The notes under the pieces: generated by a model
Told to the model about the DNA's origin: nothing
Database searches by the model: none
What the model saw: the letters and a program-made list of their open reading frames with translations, nothing else
Source: Naumovozyma dairenensis CBS 421
Lineage: Eukaryota; Ascomycota; Saccharomycetes; Saccharomycetales; Saccharomycetaceae
Assembly: GCF_000227115.2 (NCBI RefSeq)
Contig: NC_016483.1
Coordinates: 930,001 to 994,000, forward strand
Length of the DNA: 64,000 nucleotides
Direction: 5' to 3'
Translations under genes and position numbers: made by a program
Shown here: positions 1 through 10,287 of the stretch, piece by piece
How positions within the stretch are numbered: the first letter of the stretch is position 1
Layout of the letters: every line of letters starts with the position of its first letter

Positions 1-419
1 AGGATTCAAAAACATTCATTAATTTATTATCAAGTGTCATTACTAAAGTTGGGAAACAAGTTCATTCTTCTGAATTAGTCTTCCCAATTTCAAAATTATT
101 CCCAATAATTTCTGATCTATTTTACAAAAATTTACCAAATAATCAAGTTAAAGAAGGTTCAATAATTTCAATTTTCATATCCATCCCCATCCCATATAGT
201 AAACTATATTATATCTTAAAGGATTTAATAGAGACCACCACAACGACAAATCCTAACAATTTATTATTTAAGAAGGAAATGACATACTTAATTAAAGATT
301 GGTATCAATCTGATAGGAAGTTAAGAGATATCATACCTTATAATGAAATCGAATCATTGAAAGATTATAATATTGATCCAATTGAAAATTACACAACAAG
401 AACGGGTAATGGGATATAG
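1..419 (+). CDS. NUP170: Nucleoporin Nup170, C-terminal end only
   Basis: An open frame enters from the left edge (first full codon at position 3) and ends at TAG 417-419, giving about 138 residues of a C-terminus. The translation is helical and rich in Leu, Ile and Asn (for example FINLLSSVITKVGKQVHSSE). I could not align it residue by residue. The name rests mainly on position: in S. cerevisiae NUP170 (YBL079W) lies immediately before ATG8 and points toward it, as here. Nup170 is a large inner-ring scaffold nucleoporin of the nuclear pore. The paralogue NUP157 is a possible alternative, since S. cerevisiae has it next to SSA4 on chromosome V, but the adjacent ATG8 favours NUP170. The gene continues outside the window. 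Confidence 0.65.
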   Translation, partial: DSKTFINLLSSVITKVGKQVHSSELVFPISKLFPIISDLFYKNLPNNQVKEGSIISIFISIPIPYSKLYYILKDLIETTTTTNPNNLLFKKEMTYLIKDWYQSDRKLRDIIPYNEIESLKDYNIDPIENYTTRTGNGI

Positions 420-935
420 GAAAAATAATGCTTTCATAAAATTCATCAAATGTGTAGAATTAATGCTTCATTAATATGTATACTATCATTCTTTTATAAT
501 TATTATAAAGAGGCAAAAAAAAATCAAAAAGTAAGAAATATAACTTCATTACACTATAAACCACCCATACAAAACACAATAGTAAGTACAATCTCTCTGT
601 GTATTTATTTGATTATACAAATATATAAAATAGTTGAATATATAACGTTAGAAAGAGAAAAAACGTAATAAATAGCAAAAAAGTAACTAACTATAACTCA
701 AAAAGGTAGCATTTCGAAAAAAAACTGTTAATTTGCCCTATTTGAACAAATTTTCCAATATAGCAAACATGTTCAGACTTTTTGAGAGTATTATATTTTC
801 TCTAGATACAGTTATTTTCCTTTTCTTCCTCCTAAATGCATGATGTTTTTATTTTTTTTATTTTGTTGTATTATCGTGTCGATTATCCTAGCTCTGTAAA
901 AATCGTAAGACTTTATCTCGGTTTTGAAGAATCGT
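420..935. other. Intergenic, convergent 3' ends of NUP170 and ATG8
   Basis: This AT-rich DNA lies between two converging genes. It contains A-rich and TA-rich runs suited to 3'-end formation (for example around 600-670). The short frames here look random and no RNA gene was seen. Confidence 0.6.
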
Positions 936-1295
936 TTACTCTTTATGACCAAAAGTATTCTCACCTGAATACGTCACATATAAAAACCCATCTCTATCTT
1001 TATGTTCTTGATAAACGGCAGACATTAAAGCTGCTGTTGGAGGCAAAGTATCATTCACGAATATAAATATAGCTTTCTCAGGAGGTAGAAGAATTCTCTT
1101 CCTGATTACGTATACAAATTGACCAACAGTAAGATCTGCTGGAACTAAATATTTACGTTTATCAATTTCTTGAATATCTGATTTCTCCGCCTTCTCACAG
1201 ATGACTGGGATTCTGTTCTGGAATTTCTCAGTTATTCTTTCAGATTCTGCCTTTCTTTTCTCAAAGGGATATTCTGATTTAAATGCTGATTTCAT
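936..1295 (-). CDS. ATG8: Ubiquitin-like autophagy protein Atg8
   Basis: A 119-residue protein that reads as Atg8 from end to end: [20 protein letters not shown] at the N-terminus, then the [20 protein letters not shown] strand-helix region of the ubiquitin-like fold. In the family the protein is conjugated through a C-terminal glycine to phosphatidylethanolamine on autophagosome membranes, after Atg4 removes the residues beyond that glycine. Here Gly116 is followed by HKE, three residues, whereas S. cerevisiae Atg8 has a single Arg after Gly116. It lies between NUP170 and ILS1 as in S. cerevisiae. No intron is needed and the start is unambiguous because the conserved N-terminus begins at this Met. 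Confidence 0.97.
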   Translation of the reverse strand: MKSAFKSEYPFEKRKAESERITEKFQNRIPVICEKAEKSDIQEIDKRKYLVPADLTVGQFVYVIRKRILLPPEKAIFIFVNDTLPPTAALMSAVYQEHKDRDGFLYVTYSGENTFGHKE

Positions 1296-1732
1296 CGCTT
1301 GTTGCTTGTTTTTGTAATAGTAGTAGTGATATCTTACACTGACTGTCTTTATTCCTTGTCTTATGAATAACTTAAAGTTCTTGATGGCCTATCTCATATC
1401 ATATCTGTTTTTAATTACTAATGTGGATAGTAAAAATTACGTATTGTGAAGAGATCACAGTGAATTGTTTTTCTCCGCCCCTTATTTTATCAACTGCAAA
1501 AATGATAATGCCCCACTCAGGTTTCGAACAAGAAAACAAAGATAATAAATAAGTTTCCACAAAGGATAAAAAATTTATTTCTTCGATGAACTAAATAAAT
1601 TAACCTTACTTATATTCGAGTCTGATTTTTAATTTTTAATTTTTTTGTCAGTCATTTCTTTCTATTAAATAAAATATACAATATAGAAGATTTTTCTAAT
1701 CATTATATTATTGCTTTCGCGTCTATCCCAAG
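1296..1732. other. ATG8 promoter region and ILS1 3' flank
   Basis: ATG8 and ILS1 are both on the minus strand, so this 437-bp gap should hold the ATG8 promoter and the ILS1 terminator. It contains T-rich and A-rich tracts (around 1625-1690). I saw no site I could name with confidence. Confidence 0.5.
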
Positions 1733-4700
1733 TTATAATTTAAAGATCTTCAACTTAAAGATAGTGTCATTGATGGATTGCTCTTCATCAGCAATAGCAC
1801 CTTCCTTTCCACTACTCTTAGTAATATCAGATCTACAAGTCTTACTGACCATATCTAGATGTTGCTTAACAACGTCTTCAAAATCAATGGTGTCTTTAAC
1901 TAGTTCATATTCAACTAAGACGTCATCAGTAGCATTTAGACCACACTTTTTTCTTAATTTTTGAATTCTGTTGACTAGCTCTCTTGCAAGACCTTCAGTC
2001 TTCAATTCTGGATAAATATTGGTATCTAAGATAATTAAAACTTCTTGATCAGTTCTGGTTTCTTGACCACTTTGAACGGCAGATTCTGGTAAACCTCTGA
2101 TAACATTCAAATCACCTTTAACTAATAGAATATCAGCAACTTGTAATTCACCAGTTTCTAAGTATTTTTGAACATCAGCAGATTTTACAGATGGTAAGGC
2201 GTCCTTAACCTTCTTAGCATCTTTTTTCAACTTCTTACCTAGAACTGGCCAGTCAGCAACAGCTTTATATTCGACATTGTATTTAGCTTCGTCAGTGGTA
2301 ATGATGATATCACGGACATTAAGTTCTTCAGCAATATAGCTCTTTAAAGATTCAACATCCTTCAAATATTCTTCATCGCTATGCAAAATAACTAAAGTCT
2401 TTAATGGAGTCTTCAAAGAAATTGTCTTCTTTTCACGAATATTTCTACCTAGTTCGATGACAGATTGCATTCTAGCAACAGCCTTTTCAATAGCTTCATC
2501 GAATAATTCTTCTCTGACTTCTGGATAAGACAAGAAATGAACAGATCTGTCATCTTTACTGAATTGAGATAACACATCTGCTGGAATAAATGCCTTCAAT
2601 TTCATATAAATACTATCAGATAAGAATGGAGTAAATGGTGCCATAGCACGAACGAAAGTGAATAAAGCTTCGAATAAACTGTTTAATGCCTTTAAACAAT
2701 CTTCAACACCATTTTCACCCTTTAAACGACGACGATTGAATCTAATATACCAATTTGTTAATTCATCAATAAAATTCAATAATTTTGGAACAACAGTGTA
2801 TAATTTATATAGACCCATTTCTTGATGAATAAATTGAACTAAAGATTGCAATGAGGCTAGGATCCATCTATCCATAACGTTATCACTCTTCATGTTTGGA
2901 TCGTATTTGAAATCAATATCGGAGGTCTTTTTCAATAAGGCAATTTGACCATCTAAAAACTTGAAAGAGTTCCACCATGGTAATAATACTTTAGAGACAA
3001 CTTCTTTAACACCATCTTCTTTAAACTTCAAACTTTCAGCTTTCAAAACTGGAGAATTGATCAAGTATAATCTTAAGGCATCAGCACCGTATTTTTCCAA
3101 AACAATATTTGGATCTGGATAGTTCTTCAAAGATTTTGACATCTTTCTACCATCAGCGGCAAGGACAATACCAGAAACGATAACATTCTTATAAGGAACT
3201 TTACCGAACAAATGGGTACCTAAGACACTTAAAGTATAAAACCAACCTCTTGTTTGATCTAAACCTTCAGATATGAAATTTGCTGGAACTCTTTCATTAA
3301 ATTTTTCAGTGTTTTCAAATGGATAATGTTGAGAAGCGTATGGCATAGAACCAGATTCAAACCAACAATCGAAAACTTCTTCAATTCTTCTTAATTCACC
3401 TTTACCTTGTTTAGATGGGATAGTTAATTTATCAATGATATCACGATGTATGTCAGTAATACCTGTTACACCTGTTAATTCTTCTAATTCAGCAATGGAA
3501 CCAACACAAACAACTTCCTTGAAATCATCAGAAACCCATAATGGGATTGGAGTACCCCAATATCTATTTCTCGAAACATTCCAATCACGAGCGTTAGCAA
3601 TCCAGTTAGCAAATCTTTTTTCCTTGATAACATTTGGAACCCAGTGAGATTTTTGAACAGATTCCAACATTTGTGGAACAATGTCCTTAACTTTAACGAA
3701 CCAAGCTGGAACAGTACGGTACAACAATGGGGTATCAGATCTCCAACAGAATGGGTAAGAATGGCGAATTTGTGTGGCATAAAGCAAGTTACCAGTGTTG
3801 GTTAAATGTTTAATGATCAATTTATCAGCATCCTTAACGTAAACACCAGCGAAATCAGTGACTTCACTAGTAAATTTACCTAAATCATCTAATGGATTTG
3901 GGAAAGTTGAACCTGGTTGAATAATTCCAGCAGCTAAACAAACGTTGAAATCCTCTTCACCAAAGGCTGGAGCATTATGGACAATACCAGTACCTGAATC
4001 GGCTGTAACATAACCATCAGAAATGACTCTGAAGGCAGTTTCCTTATATTCTTCGGCAAAGTATGGGAATAATGGTTTATACTTTAAGCCGACTAATTCG
4101 CTACCTTTTATCTTTTCAACAATTTTATATTTTTCATCCTTTGGTTTCTTGTATAAAGACTTGATTAAGGCTTCTAACAAGATGTAGTAACGATCTTTCT
4201 TTTCATCATAAATCTTAACATATTCGAATTCTGGGTTCACACACAAAGCCATATTTGATGGTAAAGTCCATGGTGTAGTAGTCCATGCAACCAATTGAGT
4301 CTTTTCTTGACCTATAACATCGAAACCAATAGTGACGGCTGGATCATTAACATCTTTATAATTTTGTTGAGCTTCGAAATTACTCAATGGAGTGGTTAAA
4401 CCAGTAGAATATGGCATCACTCTGTAACCACGATAAACTTGATCCTTTTCGAAAAGTTCCTTGAAAGCCCACCAAGTAGATTCCATAAAGGATGGGTACA
4501 TAGTCTTGTAATCATTATCAAAATCAATCCAACGACCCAATCTACCGATAGTTTTTCTCCAATCGGCAGCATACGTCATGACAATCTTTCTACATTCATT
4601 ATTATAGTTATCAATACCATATTTGTAAACATCATCTTTACCCTTGATACCTAATTTCTTGTCAATGATATGTTCAATTGGGACACCATGAGTATCCCAA

Positions 4701-4948
4701 CCGAATCTTCTTTCAACGTGATGACCTGTCATGGTGGCATATCTTGGAACGATATCTTTAATAGTGGATGCTAAGATATGTCCATAATGAGGAGTACCTG
4801 TAGCGAATGGAGGACCATCGAAGAAGGAGAATTCAGGTTTATCTTCGGTTAATTCTAATGATCTGTGGAATGCATCGATTTCATCCCAGAAAGCTTTAAC
4901 TTCTTCTTCTTGCTTCGAGAAGGAAAAATGGGTCGTATTATCAGACAT
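1733..4948 (-). CDS. ILS1: Cytosolic isoleucyl-tRNA synthetase
   Basis: A 1071-residue class Ia aminoacyl-tRNA synthetase that charges tRNA-Ile with isoleucine. The HIGH signature is at residues 54-57 (PHYGH, preceded by PPFATGTP). The KMSKS loop (DGRKMSKSLKNYPDP) lies near residue 600, and an editing domain sits between them. The S. cerevisiae enzyme has 1072 residues. The frame is open upstream to a TTG at 4966, but the first ATG is at 4948, and the protein from there (MSDNTTHFSF) matches the yeast N-terminus, so 4948 is taken as the start. A Gcn4-type site lies about 215 bp upstream. The gene lies between ATG8 and the HSP70 gene, as in S. cerevisiae. Confidence 0.97.
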   Translation of the reverse strand: MSDNTTHFSFSKQEEEVKAFWDEIDAFHRSLELTEDKPEFSFFDGPPFATGTPHYGHILASTIKDIVPRYATMTGHHVERRFGWDTHGVPIEHIIDKKLGIKGKDDVYKYGIDNYNNECRKIVMTYAADWRKTIGRLGRWIDFDNDYKTMYPSFMESTWWAFKELFEKDQVYRGYRVMPYSTGLTTPLSNFEAQQNYKDVNDPAVTIGFDVIGQEKTQLVAWTTTPWTLPSNMALCVNPEFEYVKIYDEKKDRYYILLEALIKSLYKKPKDEKYKIVEKIKGSELVGLKYKPLFPYFAEEYKETAFRVISDGYVTADSGTGIVHNAPAFGEEDFNVCLAAGIIQPGSTFPNPLDDLGKFTSEVTDFAGVYVKDADKLIIKHLTNTGNLLYATQIRHSYPFCWRSDTPLLYRTVPAWFVKVKDIVPQMLESVQKSHWVPNVIKEKRFANWIANARDWNVSRNRYWGTPIPLWVSDDFKEVVCVGSIAELEELTGVTGITDIHRDIIDKLTIPSKQGKGELRRIEEVFDCWFESGSMPYASQHYPFENTEKFNERVPANFISEGLDQTRGWFYTLSVLGTHLFGKVPYKNVIVSGIVLAADGRKMSKSLKNYPDPNIVLEKYGADALRLYLINSPVLKAESLKFKEDGVKEVVSKVLLPWWNSFKFLDGQIALLKKTSDIDFKYDPNMKSDNVMDRWILASLQSLVQFIHQEMGLYKLYTVVPKLLNFIDELTNWYIRFNRRRLKGENGVEDCLKALNSLFEALFTFVRAMAPFTPFLSDSIYMKLKAFIPADVLSQFSKDDRSVHFLSYPEVREELFDEAIEKAVARMQSVIELGRNIREKKTISLKTPLKTLVILHSDEEYLKDVESLKSYIAEELNVRDIIITTDEAKYNVEYKAVADWPVLGKKLKKDAKKVKDALPSVKSADVQKYLETGELQVADILLVKGDLNVIRGLPESAVQSGQETRTDQEVLIILDTNIYPELKTEGLARELVNRIQKLRKKCGLNATDDVLVEYELVKDTIDFEDVVKQHLDMVSKTCRSDITKSSGKEGAIADEEQSINDTIFKLKIFKL

Positions 4949-5362
4949 CGTTGAGGTCCTTTGCAAGAAAATACCGGTATATAACGCTATAGATTTATAT
5001 AAAAATACAACCGTGGTATCTATAATAGTTGTGTTTTTAATTAATTAGATACCTTCGCTTACTTGATAAAAGATCATCATCAATCAATCGATCGAGCTGT
5101 ACCATCAGTGTGGTTGTCTGAAGCTACCTGTGAAAAAAAATTTTCAACGCGAAAACCTGAGAATGACTCAGAAAGCTCGGACACTTCAAAAAAAGAGAAG
5201 CATGTCACAGTCTCTAGTAATTATATAGAGGCGATGTAGCGTCAACAAAAGGAAGGAACTAGTAAAATGTTAAGAATATAGACAATCATATATATATATA
5301 TCAGATATTTATAGAAGTTGCATCTAAGTAATTTAGAGAAACGAAAGAAAAGGATTGCCCGC
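4949..5362. other. ILS1 promoter and HSP70 3' flank
   Basis: A 414-bp gap upstream of ILS1. It holds a TGACTCA element (listed separately), A-rich stretches and a TA repeat at about 5288-5300. No RNA gene was seen. Confidence 0.55.
5164..5170. promoter_or_regulatory. Gcn4-type site (TGACTCA) upstream of ILS1
   Basis: This is a perfect 7-bp TGACTCA about 215 bp upstream of the ILS1 ATG. Gcn4 binds this element and induces amino-acid and aminoacyl-tRNA synthetase genes on starvation. Position and target fit; binding is inferred. Confidence 0.6.
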
Positions 5363-7324
5363 TCAGTCAACTTCTTCAACTGTTGGACCAGAATCACCAC
5401 CTGGGCCACCTCCACCTGGTGTTGGCCCTCCACCTGGCATTGGACCGCCGGCGCCTGGCATACCACTTGCACCTGCGCCTGCACCACCAGCAGCACCATA
5501 GAATTTAGTCATTATTGGATTAGCAGTACCCTCCAATTCCTTTTGTTTGTCTTGGTATTCCTCTGTGGAAGCAGCTTGAGAAGCATCTAACCAGTTAATG
5601 GTTTCTTGGGCAGCGCTGGTCAAGGCGTTAGTATCTTCTTCTCCAACTTTCTCTTTAAAAGCGGCCTCACTTGCTGTATTCTTTAATTGGAATGCATATG
5701 TTTCTAATTGATTCTTAGCTTGAACACGTTCTGCTTCCTTTTCATCTTCTGCTCTATATTTTTCAGCTTCAGAAACCATTCTTTCAATATCATCCTTAGA
5801 TAGCCTACCTTTATCATTAGTGATGGTGATTTTGTTGGATTTACCTGTTCCCTTTTCGATGGCAGATACATTTAAGATACCATTCGCATCAATATCGAAA
5901 GTCACTTCAATTTGAGGGATACCTCTTGGCGCAGGAGGGATACCAGATAGTTCAAATTTACCTAACAAATTATTATCCCTTGTCTTTGTTCTTTCACCTT
6001 CATAAACTTGAATTAAAACACCAGGTTGATTATCAGCATATGTCGAGAATGTTTCTGATTTCTTAGTTGGAATGGTTGAATTTCTTGGAATCAGTTTAGT
6101 CATTATACCACCTGCAGTTTCAATACCCATAGACAATGGAGCTACATCCAACAACAATAGATCTTGTGTCTTTGATGATGTATCACCTGTCAAAATGGCA
6201 GCTTGAACTGCTGCACCATAGGCAACAGCTTCATCTGGATTAATAGATCTATTTGGTTCTTTCCCGTTGAAAAAATCAGTAATTAATTTCTGAATCTTTG
6301 GGATTCTTGTGGAACCACCAACTAAGACTAGTTCATGGATTTGATTCTTGTCTAATTTTGCATCTCTTAATACTTTTTCAACAGGATCTAACGTCGATCT
6401 GAATAAATCTGCACAAAGTTCTTCAAATCTTGCTCTAGTGATTGATGTGTAAAAATCTTGCCCTTCAAACAAAGAATCAATCTCAACAGAAGTTTGAGAA
6501 GAAGATGATAGTGCTCTCTTGGCACGTTCTGCTGCAGTTCTTAATCTTCTCAAAGCTCTTTGATTTGAAGTCAAATCTTTACGTGTCTTCCTCTTAAACT
6601 CATTTGCTAAATGGGTTACTAATCTATTATCGAAATCTTCACCACCTAAATGAGTATCACCTGCTGTAGCTTTAACTTCAAAGACACCTTCATCGATAGA
6701 TAATAAGGAAACGTCAAAAGTCCCACCACCTAAATCAAAAATTAACACATCATGTTCTCCTCTACCTTTCTTATCTAACCCATAAGCAATTGCAGCAGCA
6801 GTAGGTTCATTGATAATACGTAAAACGTTCATACCAGCAATAACACCTGCATCCTTTGTAGCTTGTCTTTGGGAGTCATTAAAATAGGCAGGAACAGTAA
6901 CAACAGCATCATTAATTTTTGTCCCTAAATAATTCTCTGCAGTCTCTTTCATCTTACTTAAAACCATTGAAGAAATTTCTTCTGGGGTGAAAGTCTTAGT
7001 TTCACCTTTATACTCGACTTGAATTACAGGTTTACCGGCTATTTCAATAACTTTGAAGGGGAAATGTTTAATATCTTCAACAACTTCATGTTCACTGAGT
7101 TTTCTACCAATCAATCTTTTAGCATCAAATATAGTGTTGCTAGGATTAATTGCAGCTTGATTCTTTGCTGCATCACCAATTAATCTTTCGGTGTCTGTAA
7201 ATGCAACGTACGATGGTGTGGTTCTGTTACCTTGATCGTTGGCAATGATTTCTACACGATCATTAGCAAAATGTGCTACACATGAATAAGTTGTACCTAA
7301 ATCAATACCTATAGCTTTTGACAT
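5363..7324 (-). CDS. SSA3: Cytosolic HSP70 chaperone, Ssa3/Ssa4 type
   Basis: A 653-residue HSP70. The nucleotide-binding domain starts with [16 protein letters not shown] and carries [10 protein letters not shown] and the [10 protein letters not shown] loop. The substrate-binding domain follows, then a Gly/Pro/Met-rich tail ending in EEVD, the docking motif for TPR co-chaperones in the cytosol. The chaperone binds unfolded segments under ATP control, with J-proteins and exchange factors. It lies between ILS1 and RPS8, the S. cerevisiae SSA3 position. SSA4 is the duplicate in the sister chromosome V block, so the name denotes the ancestral locus rather than a proven one-to-one match. A strong heat-shock element and a TATA box lie upstream, supporting stress-induced expression. 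Confidence 0.93.
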   Translation of the reverse strand: MSKAIGIDLGTTYSCVAHFANDRVEIIANDQGNRTTPSYVAFTDTERLIGDAAKNQAAINPSNTIFDAKRLIGRKLSEHEVVEDIKHFPFKVIEIAGKPVIQVEYKGETKTFTPEEISSMVLSKMKETAENYLGTKINDAVVTVPAYFNDSQRQATKDAGVIAGMNVLRIINEPTAAAIAYGLDKKGRGEHDVLIFDLGGGTFDVSLLSIDEGVFEVKATAGDTHLGGEDFDNRLVTHLANEFKRKTRKDLTSNQRALRRLRTAAERAKRALSSSSQTSVEIDSLFEGQDFYTSITRARFEELCADLFRSTLDPVEKVLRDAKLDKNQIHELVLVGGSTRIPKIQKLITDFFNGKEPNRSINPDEAVAYGAAVQAAILTGDTSSKTQDLLLLDVAPLSMGIETAGGIMTKLIPRNSTIPTKKSETFSTYADNQPGVLIQVYEGERTKTRDNNLLGKFELSGIPPAPRGIPQIEVTFDIDANGILNVSAIEKGTGKSNKITITNDKGRLSKDDIERMVSEAEKYRAEDEKEAERVQAKNQLETYAFQLKNTASEAAFKEKVGEEDTNALTSAAQETINWLDASQAASTEEYQDKQKELEGTANPIMTKFYGAAGGAGAGASGMPGAGGPMPGGGPTPGGGGPGGDSGPTVEEVD

Positions 7325-7445
7325 GGTGTTCTTTTCCTTCTTTGACTGGTTTGTTTACAGTATAATATAGAAATCTCAAAAACTAGATAAAACAAGTACA
7401 AACCGGTGATGGAGCAACAAGGAAGTTAGATTTACGTTACATTGT

Positions 7446-7453
7446 ATTTATAC
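7446..7453 (-). promoter_or_regulatory. TATA box of the HSP70 gene
   Basis: TATAAATA on the minus strand, about 125 bp upstream of the HSP70 ATG and between it and the heat-shock element. The spacing is typical of an inducible yeast promoter. Confidence 0.55.
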
Positions 7454-7523
7454 TGAGCTTTGTTCTAGGGAAAACTATTTCAAGCACAGATTGGAAAGTA
7501 TTAAATTATGAAATCGGAAGATG

Positions 7524-7536
7524 TTCTAGAAGATTC
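7524..7536. promoter_or_regulatory. Heat-shock element (TTCnnGAAnnTTC)
   Basis: TTCTAGAAGATTC is three perfectly phased, alternately inverted nGAAn units, the Hsf1 recognition pattern. It lies about 200 bp upstream of the HSP70 ATG. A further GAA at 7510-7512 may extend it imperfectly. Hsf1 control is inferred. Confidence 0.75.
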
Positions 7537-8380
7537 CATTACCGCAGTCCACTCATCAATATCTCTGTGTGTATCTGGTGCACTTTATGTTACAATGTGT
7601 TTCCTTCCCTCATTGCTAATAGTAGAATTATGCATTTGTAGTTCTCCTATTTTTGCGACAGTATTTGCTATGACAATTTTAGTTAGCCCCTTTTGCGACG
7701 CATTGTCAGTTGTTTGATTTGATAGCGCCTGCATCATCCCTTGTAGTAGCATAAAGTAACAACTCTGTCTAATATTTAATACTCTAACTCCATAGGGATT
7801 CATAAAGTGATGTCCGATGTTATTACACATATGCTTTGGAATATGATAGCCTATGATTTGGTGAAATAGGTAGTGAAATTTCTAACTTGATAGTTAAATT
7901 CTTTCCTTCAATAAAGCTGCATTCTCAAATAAATAGTCAGTCAACTTCTAAAGTTCTCTGTTGAAACTGGCAGTGAACTTTAACAAAACTCAATCTATTG
8001 GCCTTATAATTTCGTACCCACTATTCGCGATTTAGTATCTAAGAAAGTTAATTTATAGAATAAAACCATATGGATGCATGCTCATCAAGGCTGCTCCTGC
8101 TCGTATAGTTTTTGAAACCATCAATATGGAGCTACTAAATCTTCATACTTTTAAGTAGAAAAATATTTCATGAAAAAAACGCTTTATATACGTTTAGAAA
8201 AGACTTGTATTTATACTTATGAAGAATTGATTTTAAGCAGATTATTTTGAATGTGAATGAGTGTATTATGATAAACTAGAAATTAAGGAGATGTTAAAAA
8301 GATATAAAGTTTTTTAAAGAAAAGAAACATTTAATAGTAAAAGGATTAATTTATGATTAAATTTTTTGTTTCTAAGCATT

Positions 8381-8986
8381 TTATTTCTTAGCGGTTAATC
8401 TTCTTAAGTAGAAAGCTAATTCTTCACCTTCTAGAATGTAACCATCACATCTACCTGATTGACCTGGTCTTGAAGAGATACAAGCGTATAATCTACCAGC
8501 ACTGAATTGATGTTCAACAGAAGCTTCAATCTTAGCAGAGGCAGCTCTAGAAGCCCATTTCTTTTCAGAGTTCTTGGTCTTAACGATTTCTTCTTCAGTA
8601 CCTTTACCGGCCTTCTTCTTACCTAAAGTTTGACCGTAGTGACCTTCGTACCATTGTCTGAATGGAGTAGCATCGATTTGAACAATAGCAGCTTTAGTTA
8701 AAGTGTTAGTTCTAACCAATTCATTGTTAGATGGATGGTAAACGACACCAGCGATTCTGGTCTTCTTAGCAACACCTTCAGAAGCCCAAGAAAAGTTACC
8801 AGTTTCAATTCTTAAAGCTCTGTATTTCTTGTTACCACCTCTGATTCTAACAGTGTGAATTCTCTTACCACCAATCTTGGTGTTAGCTGGTTGACGACCT
8901 AATTCAAACTTTCTCTTCTTTCTGAATTGAGCACGTTTAGCACCGGTGGCTGATCTTTTGTGACGAGAATCACGAGAAATACCCAT
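8381..8986 (-). CDS. RPS8A: Small-subunit ribosomal protein eS8
   Basis: A 201-residue, strongly basic ribosomal protein S8e (eS8), beginning [20 protein letters not shown] and ending RRLTAKK. The conserved [15 protein letters not shown] segment is near residue 45. Length matches the 200-residue S. cerevisiae Rps8, which is encoded by two near-identical genes (A beside SSA3, B beside SSA4). The letter cannot be assigned from sequence, only from position. eS8 is part of the 40S subunit and binds 18S rRNA. Codon use is visibly biased, as expected for a highly expressed gene. There is no intron, also as in S. cerevisiae. Confidence 0.96.
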   Translation of the reverse strand: MGISRDSRHKRSATGAKRAQFRKKRKFELGRQPANTKIGGKRIHTVRIRGGNKKYRALRIETGNFSWASEGVAKKTRIAGVVYHPSNNELVRTNTLTKAAIVQIDATPFRQWYEGHYGQTLGKKKAGKGTEEEIVKTKNSEKKWASRAASAKIEASVEHQFSAGRLYACISSRPGQSGRCDGYILEGEELAFYLRRLTAKK

Positions 8987-10287
8987 TTTTGATAACTATT
9001 TAAACGTAAAAATAAATAAAAATTTATAGTTTCTTGTTAGTACATCTTGTTTGTTTTTTTAGAAAATTTCCATTTTGTTTTAAAATTATAAGAATGAAGA
9101 TTGTTTTAAGCTTTTCAATGTTATTATAATGTCTCAGATTTTCTGTGCTTCATAAATCATGCATGGGGTAGAGATCTTAATTGTTTATGTTAAACTGTTT
9201 GGTTCAAATATGGGATCTTTTTAGAGTTACATGTGCTTCGTTATATTTGATGATCTATAATATTAGCACTCTTCCAATATATTTATTTTCTGCATTATTC
9301 ATTCCTTAATGTAACTAGTGGGAAATGTAATTTTTTTTTTTGATTTGTTTTTGTTTTTACGTTATAACCGATTCATTATTTCATCACGAATTAGTTCATT
9401 ATATGATATCTTTATTCATTCTCTGGTAGTTTTTCCGCCTAATAGTGAGTTATTTCAACAATCATTCTAATAAAATCTTCGCATTTCACATTGGTAACGC
9501 TATACCACATACGTTTTGTCTGGTGTTGTTTGGTTTCCCTTAACTAATGGGTATAAAATTCGGTATCAACCTTTAATTTTACCTGTTTTCTATACATTGA
9601 ATCTACCCAGTTACTCAGTACATAGGTAGTAGATAGTAAGTAGTAGGTACTGGGATATCATTGAGAGCGTCCTACTGCGATAGGAGGACGGTTTACTGAA
9701 CTATCTTCCCCGGTCGCCTGGCCCGGACGAGAACTTTCTATCTGTACGCCCGCCTATCCTCGAGACGGGTTAGAGAAGTTCTTTGTTTGCCGAAGGAAAT
9801 TTGAAAGTTGTGGAATCTTCTTTGTAACTGACTCGATATTTTTGGTTCATTTTAAAAGATGCACGGATGTTTGACGGTCACAAAGGGAGCAAGGGTTGAA
9901 TTCAATTTTACGTAACGAAAACAAAAACAATCCGTGCATAGTGTCAGCGTAAGGTACATTAATAAAGGACAGTTCAGGAAAAAGACAATACATAAATCAC
10001 GACCTACTTCCGTCTAAGTGTGATAACAAATAACAGGATGTCTAGTACCTTGTGCAGAGGCGGAAGAAATCTTAACATAGTTCTTATTCATAATAAGATC
10101 TTATTTCTTTCTTCTATAAATTATGTGACCATTGTATGTACTTTTTACACAGTAAGTGCATATCTATATTTGAGCATATATATTTACTGCACTTCCCTTC
10201 GATAAAACGCATCTTTTTATCATTGATTAGTATTCTGGCTTGGGTAATAATATATATTAAACTCCCCCTTTTGGGTTATCCAATCCA
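8987..10287. other. RPS8 promoter and long spacer to UBC6
   Basis: A 1301-bp spacer. The part next to RPS8 has T-tracts (for example 9331-9340) and a weak Rap1-like core (minus-strand CCCATGCAT, 9159-9167). A GC-rich island at about 9660-9780 contains a hairpin (listed separately). S. cerevisiae has AST1 and PRS4, or AST2 and PRS2, in this neighbourhood; neither is readable here. Confidence 0.5.
9668..9690. other. Hairpin in a GC-rich island
   Basis: CGT-CCTA, a six-base loop CTGCGA, then TAGG-AGG-ACG: a four-pair stem extended by three pairs across a 3-nt bulge. About 100 bp of unusually GC-rich sequence follows. It could be part of a structured RNA or a protein-binding region. No function is claimed. 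Confidence 0.3.

Larger units (their letters stand above)
7325..8380. other. HSP70 promoter; site where AAR2 would be expected
   Basis: A 1056-bp gap between the HSP70 start and the RPS8 3' end. The right part has only short frames. S. cerevisiae carries AAR2 (YBL074C) between SSA3 and RPS8A, and no AAR2-like protein is readable here. A minus-strand open stretch at about 7500-7890 is discussed under rejected items. Confidence 0.5.

Noticed and set aside
4949..4966. Six-codon N-terminal extension of ILS1 starting at TTG
   Set aside because: There is no ATG, and the family N-terminus matches the ATG at 4948.
7500..7890. Minus-strand open stretch with one internal TAA that looks like a broken gene (about 100 codons, then 25 more in the same frame)
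   Set aside because: The last part overlaps the HSP70 heat-shock element, no family is recognisable, there is no good start, and it lies in the HSP70 promoter. Chance is more likely than an AAR2 remnant, which it does not resemble.
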